Shown: positions 61,150 through 64,000 of the stretch, piece by piece
Numbering within the stretch: the first letter of the stretch is position 1
Layout of the letters: each line of letters opens with the position of its first letter
NCBI GenBank assembly: GCA_020847395.1
Contig: JADLCD010000063.1
Coordinates: 1 to 64,000 of the forward strand
Reading direction: 5' to 3'
DNA length: 64,000 bases
From: Chitinophagaceae bacterium
GTDB lineage: Bacteria; Bacteroidota; Bacteroidia; Chitinophagales; Chitinophagaceae
Made by a program: the position numbers and the translations under genes
Notes under the pieces: generated by a model
The model's input: the letters and a program-made list of their open reading frames with translations, nothing else
The model's database searches: none
What the model was told of the DNA's origin: nothing

Positions 61150-61272
61150 GGTTTTTAAAAATTTGAGGCAAAAGTAAGGTAAATTTTAATGTTTAAACAT
61201 TAAATTATTGACTTTAACCTTTTTCTTATTTACTAATACCAGGTAAACCGACGGAGGGAAATTGCAATACCA

Positions 61273-62238
61273 CTAACTTTTTGCGTAAGAAACTTCTGCA
61301 GAAAACTTGGCTTCTTTTTCATTAACCTTCAGTTCAGCAGCACCTGCATTGCTTACCCTGATTAACAAGCCTTCATTTTCTTTGCCGGGAGGTAATTCGC
61401 CTAATACTTTTGCAAAAATGGTTCTGCTATTTACAGGATTGGTTATACGAACAATAGTGCCAGGTGTAATATTATTCATCAAAACATAATATTTAGCATC
61501 CTGCCAGCCACTCGTGCTTTTAAAAATAGCGCCTGAACCGGTTGTACTCCTGAAGCCGTCGTTACTGGTAGATTGCTGACGATACAACTCTTTAAAAAAG
61601 CCATTTCCATCAGCTTGCGCAGATGATGAAACGGTATTTTGAGTTGTTGTTGTATTTGGAGTTGCAGTTGTTGGAGTATTTGTGGCATTGCCTGATACTG
61701 GTGTGTTGCTCACTACAGGAGGAGAAGTTGTAGCCGGGTCGCCAGTTTTTTTCAAGCCGTTTACAGCCAGGGCTGATTGCGATTTTTTTACTTTTAAAAA
61801 TCCAACCACAAGCTGCTGTCCTTTTTCAAGATTCTCTGATGACAGGCTATTCCATTTCTTTATATCATTTACACTTACTTTATTAAAGTTCTGCCCTATC
61901 CTGAACAAACCTTCTTTTTCTTCAACAATATGATACAAAGGAACAAAAACTTCATCAGCACCTGCGGTACCTTGCTGGACAAAATTGCCTGCAGACAGCG
62001 GAATTTTCAGGGATTGTCCAACTTCCAAACCGCTGGTTAAAGTTAAACCGTTTAAAGGAGCAATTTCTTTGGGGCTGATATTATAGAGCCTTCCAATGCT
62101 ATAAAAATTTTCTTTAGCCGTAACAATATGGTTAAGATATAGTTTACCGGCTTCGGATTGAATTACGAGGTCAGGCGATTGAGCGACAAGCGTAACTGTA
62201 ATAACAAATGAAAATATCGTAAACAACAGTTTCTTCAT
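61273..62238 (-). CDS. Secreted LysM protein
   Basis: 321 aa with a signal peptide ending LVAQ (about residue 19). Two LysM modules bind peptidoglycan: about residues 33-80 (LNHIVTAKENFYSIGRLYNISPKEIAPLNG) and about 105-150 (YHIVEEKEGLFRIGQNFNKVSVNDIKKWN). A Thr/Pro/Ser/Asn-rich linker (about 165-215) leads to a C-terminal domain (about 235-321, KYYVLMNNITPGTIVRITNPVNSRTIFAKVLGELPP) that resembles the RlpA-like double-psi barrel used on glycan strands. It may remodel or anchor to the cell wall. Confidence 0.88.
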   Translation of the reverse strand: MKKLLFTIFSFVITVTLVAQSPDLVIQSEAGKLYLNHIVTAKENFYSIGRLYNISPKEIAPLNGLTLTSGLEVGQSLKIPLSAGNFVQQGTAGADEVFVPLYHIVEEKEGLFRIGQNFNKVSVNDIKKWNSLSSENLEKGQQLVVGFLKVKKSQSALAVNGLKKTGDPATTSPPVVSNTPVSGNATNTPTTATPNTTTTQNTVSSSAQADGNGFFKELYRQQSTSNDGFRSTTGSGAIFKSTSGWQDAKYYVLMNNITPGTIVRITNPVNSRTIFAKVLGELPPGKENEGLLIRVSNAGAAELKVNEKEAKFSAEVSYAKS

Positions 62239-62303
62239 CAGATATTATTTATTTTCAGCAACATACGAAAATAAGTAAAAAATACGGATTGGCTATATAA
62301 CGG

Positions 62304-62384
62304 GATGCATTTCAAATTTTCGCTGACTTTAGGGTTGCCAACCTTTCGAAGGTTGGTAACCCTTGCGACAATTGAAATGCACTC
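62304..62384. mobile_element. MITE-like inverted-repeat element, copy C
   Basis: An 81-bp element with ends GATGCATTTCAAATTTTCGC and, on the opposite strand, GAGTGCATTTCAATTGTCGC, relatives of copy A ends. It is flanked by ATATAACGG at 62295-62303 and 62385-62393 (8-9 bp target duplication; the outermost base is ambiguous). The inside is a hairpin GGGTTGCCAACCTT/AAGGTTGGTAACCC also found in copy B. It lies between the LysM gene and the methyltransferase gene. Confidence 0.85.
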
Positions 62385-62398
62385 ATATAACGGTAATT

Positions 62399-63793
62399 TC
62401 ATTGCTTTAATATGCGGAATGATTGCGGATAATAGTTATTTATCCTGTTTGCCAGCACCTTAACCCACCCCAGGTTATAGCCATTATATATTACTACTCC
62501 CCAACCTTTCTGCGGATGCTGAACATACATATTATTACGCCGTAAATATTGCAAAGCCTGCTCCGTATTCAATTCAATATAATTAAAATTTGAAACCATT
62601 AACATAGACAGCGCTAATTCATGAGAAGGAATCAATTCATCTCTTAAAATTTTGCCAATATTTACACCCATCTTTTTTACATACATGCCGGAAAACAGCA
62701 AACTCATATCCTCCATCCATTTCTTTTTCACAGCAATGGTTTCTTCTCCTTTCAAAATAAAATCCAGTTCATTGCTGCCGGCAATAAATTCATTCAGGAT
62801 TCCTTTGCTTTTGTTGGGTAATAATGAAAATTTTTTGACATTGGGACCGGCTATAGCTTCACTGTTTTTTTTACGAACACAGGTTACAAAAAAGCCTTCT
62901 CCTTTAATCTTATCAGGGTAAAAACGATAACAGGTGAGTTTTTTTTCAGGTGAAATGCTTTCAACAATTCCCCAGCCATCCCGTACAGGAACAGCAATAT
63001 TTTCTACAGGGAAGTTATTACCCAGCCAGTCTGTTATGGTTTCATCTTCTGCTGTGGAATAAGAACAGGTAGAATAAACAAGTATTCCATCTTCTTTAAG
63101 CGCCGGCCAAATATCTTCAAGAATACGTTGCTGCCTTTTGCTGCAATACGCCACATTTTGCAGCGACCATTCTTTAATAGCTTCCGCATCCTTCCTGAAC
63201 ATACCGCTACCGCTGCATGGCGCATCTACCACAACCATATCAAAATAACCCTGCAGGCGTTGAAAATCTTTCGGGTCATTGCTGGTAACAACCAGGTTAT
63301 CATTGCCCCATTTAACCGCATTCTCTGCCAAAATACCTGAACGTGTTTTAATTACTTCATTGGCAACAACCAGGCCTTCTGTAAAAAGATCAGACAACTG
63401 GGTTGATTTACCTCCGGGTGCCGCACAAAGGTCAAGCACACGGTAAGGCATAACCGAATAATCAGGAAAAACTGTTTTTACAATTTGCTCCAGGAACATG
63501 GAAGAAGCTTCCTGCACATAATATGCGCCTGCATGAAATAAAGGATCTAGCGTGAAGGATGGCCGCTCCGGCAAATAATAACCGGTACTGCACCACGGTA
63601 CAGGAGTTGCGGATTCAAAAAATAAGTTTTTCGAATCATCAGCAGCAGTATCCTTATGCACAAACCTGTATTTCCCGCTGTTAATTCTTACAGACGTTAC
63701 CTGCTCACCTGACTGGTGTATATTTTCGAAAGTTACTTTATTGAACCCCGGCGCATTTGCTAATGACTCAATTAATGCTTTTGGAACTTGCAA
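62399..63793 (-). CDS. RsmF/NOL1-type RNA m5C methyltransferase
   Basis: 464 aa. The SAM-binding loop is DLCAAPGGKSTQLS (about residues 120-133). The catalytic cysteines are in VVDAPCSGSGMF and YSTCSYS, the two-cysteine pattern of m5C methyltransferases. A short N-terminal helical domain and a C-terminal PUA-like RNA-binding domain (HELALSMLMVSNFNYIELNTEQALQYLRRNNM, YNGYNLGWVKVLANRINNYYP) complete an RsmF-like layout. It methylates a cytosine in 16S rRNA (C1407 in the E. coli enzyme); the exact site here is inferred. Confidence 0.92.
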   Translation of the reverse strand: MQVPKALIESLANAPGFNKVTFENIHQSGEQVTSVRINSGKYRFVHKDTAADDSKNLFFESATPVPWCSTGYYLPERPSFTLDPLFHAGAYYVQEASSMFLEQIVKTVFPDYSVMPYRVLDLCAAPGGKSTQLSDLFTEGLVVANEVIKTRSGILAENAVKWGNDNLVVTSNDPKDFQRLQGYFDMVVVDAPCSGSGMFRKDAEAIKEWSLQNVAYCSKRQQRILEDIWPALKEDGILVYSTCSYSTAEDETITDWLGNNFPVENIAVPVRDGWGIVESISPEKKLTCYRFYPDKIKGEGFFVTCVRKKNSEAIAGPNVKKFSLLPNKSKGILNEFIAGSNELDFILKGEETIAVKKKWMEDMSLLFSGMYVKKMGVNIGKILRDELIPSHELALSMLMVSNFNYIELNTEQALQYLRRNNMYVQHPQKGWGVVIYNGYNLGWVKVLANRINNYYPQSFRILKQ

Positions 63794-63825
63794 TGGTTTC
63801 TTAATTTGAAAACTGCAAAAATAAT

Positions 63826-64000
63826 CTACAGCACTTTTATTTCTGCAATTAGTTCCTGTAATACTTTTTTGGCATCTCCAAAAAGCATAGATGTTTTAGG
63901 TTGAAAGAAAAGTTCGTTTTCGATGCCTGCATATCCGGGCTTCATACTGCGCTTGTTTACTATTACTGTTTTAGCGAGTTGCACATCCAGTATCGGCATA
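63826..64000 (-). CDS. pntB: NAD(P) transhydrogenase beta subunit, 3' end (partial)
   Basis: About 57 codons run off the right edge. They read [30 protein letters not shown] and [20 protein letters not shown], which is the C-terminal end of PntB. The subunit carries the NADP-binding domain III of the proton-pumping transhydrogenase in the inner membrane; the K-x-S and GYAGIEN parts belong to the NADP site. pntA should lie to the right on the minus strand, beyond the window. Confidence 0.88.
   Translation of the reverse strand, partial: MPILDVQLAKTVIVNKRSMKPGYAGIENELFFQPKTSMLFGDAKKVLQELIAEIKVL

Overview
The window is chromosomal DNA of a Bacteroidota member, most likely Chitinophagaceae or a close relative. 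Evidence: a C-terminal type IX secretion sorting domain, a SusC-like TonB receptor, DUF4230/DUF4294/DCC/RDD proteins typical of the phylum, a CcmF/CcmE pair of Bacteroidota type, a promoter of the TTG-N19-TAnnTTTG kind, start codons mostly without Shine-Dalgarno sequences, and AT-rich coding DNA. No phage, plasmid origin, rRNA operon, CRISPR array or intact insertion sequence was seen.

Layout. 1-5.8 kb: a LytS/LytTR two-component pair followed by a TonB-dependent receptor, a TPR-like secreted protein and two tiny membrane proteins. 5.9-8.9 kb: a decayed accessory island (truncated DUF1016 gene, a partial duplication of its 5' region, an orphan gene, an RloA/AbiL-type AAA15 ATPase without an intact RloB, a broken serine recombinase) next to tRNA-Pro(CGG). 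9.0-14.2 kb: a histidine operon hisG-hisD-hisC-(cytochrome c)-hisB on the minus strand, preceded by a leader peptide with five consecutive His codons and mutually exclusive hairpins. 14.3-30.4 kb: an accessory carbohydrate region (DUF1080 protein, sialate O-acetylesterase, GT39 transferase, a T9SS-exported propeller protein, sialidase-like protein, GH67N-like glycosidase) with a TIR-pYEATS protein, DUF4230 paralogues, a rhomboid protease and an RDD protein. 30.7-39.6 kb: epimerase, DCC protein, GbsR/MarR regulator, a cytochrome c/FG-GAP fusion, and ccmF-ccmE. 39.9-64.0 kb: mostly housekeeping genes (arginase family, truB, BamA/TamA-like porin, TrmH-type methyltransferase, DapA-like lyase, two PlsC acyltransferases, gcvP, sterol-desaturase-like hydroxylase, CPA2 antiporter, murB, oxidoreductases, yceI, LysM protein, RsmF-like methyltransferase, and the 3' end of pntB at the right edge).

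The most informative non-coding content is repetitive. There are three copies of a small inverted-repeat element (about 80-120 bp) that behaves like a MITE; two have flanking 8-9 bp target duplications. There are two copies of a nested inverted repeat with an AAACCTATAAGGTTTGC core at gene ends, an inverted pair of about 138-bp repeats bracketing the GT39 gene, and a 10-bp tandem array that supplies the stop codon of the epimerase gene. Together with the his attenuator, these are the strongest sequence-level observations. I did not find one clearly new multi-gene system. The island at 5.9-8.9 kb and the TIR-pYEATS gene are the likeliest defence-related loci.
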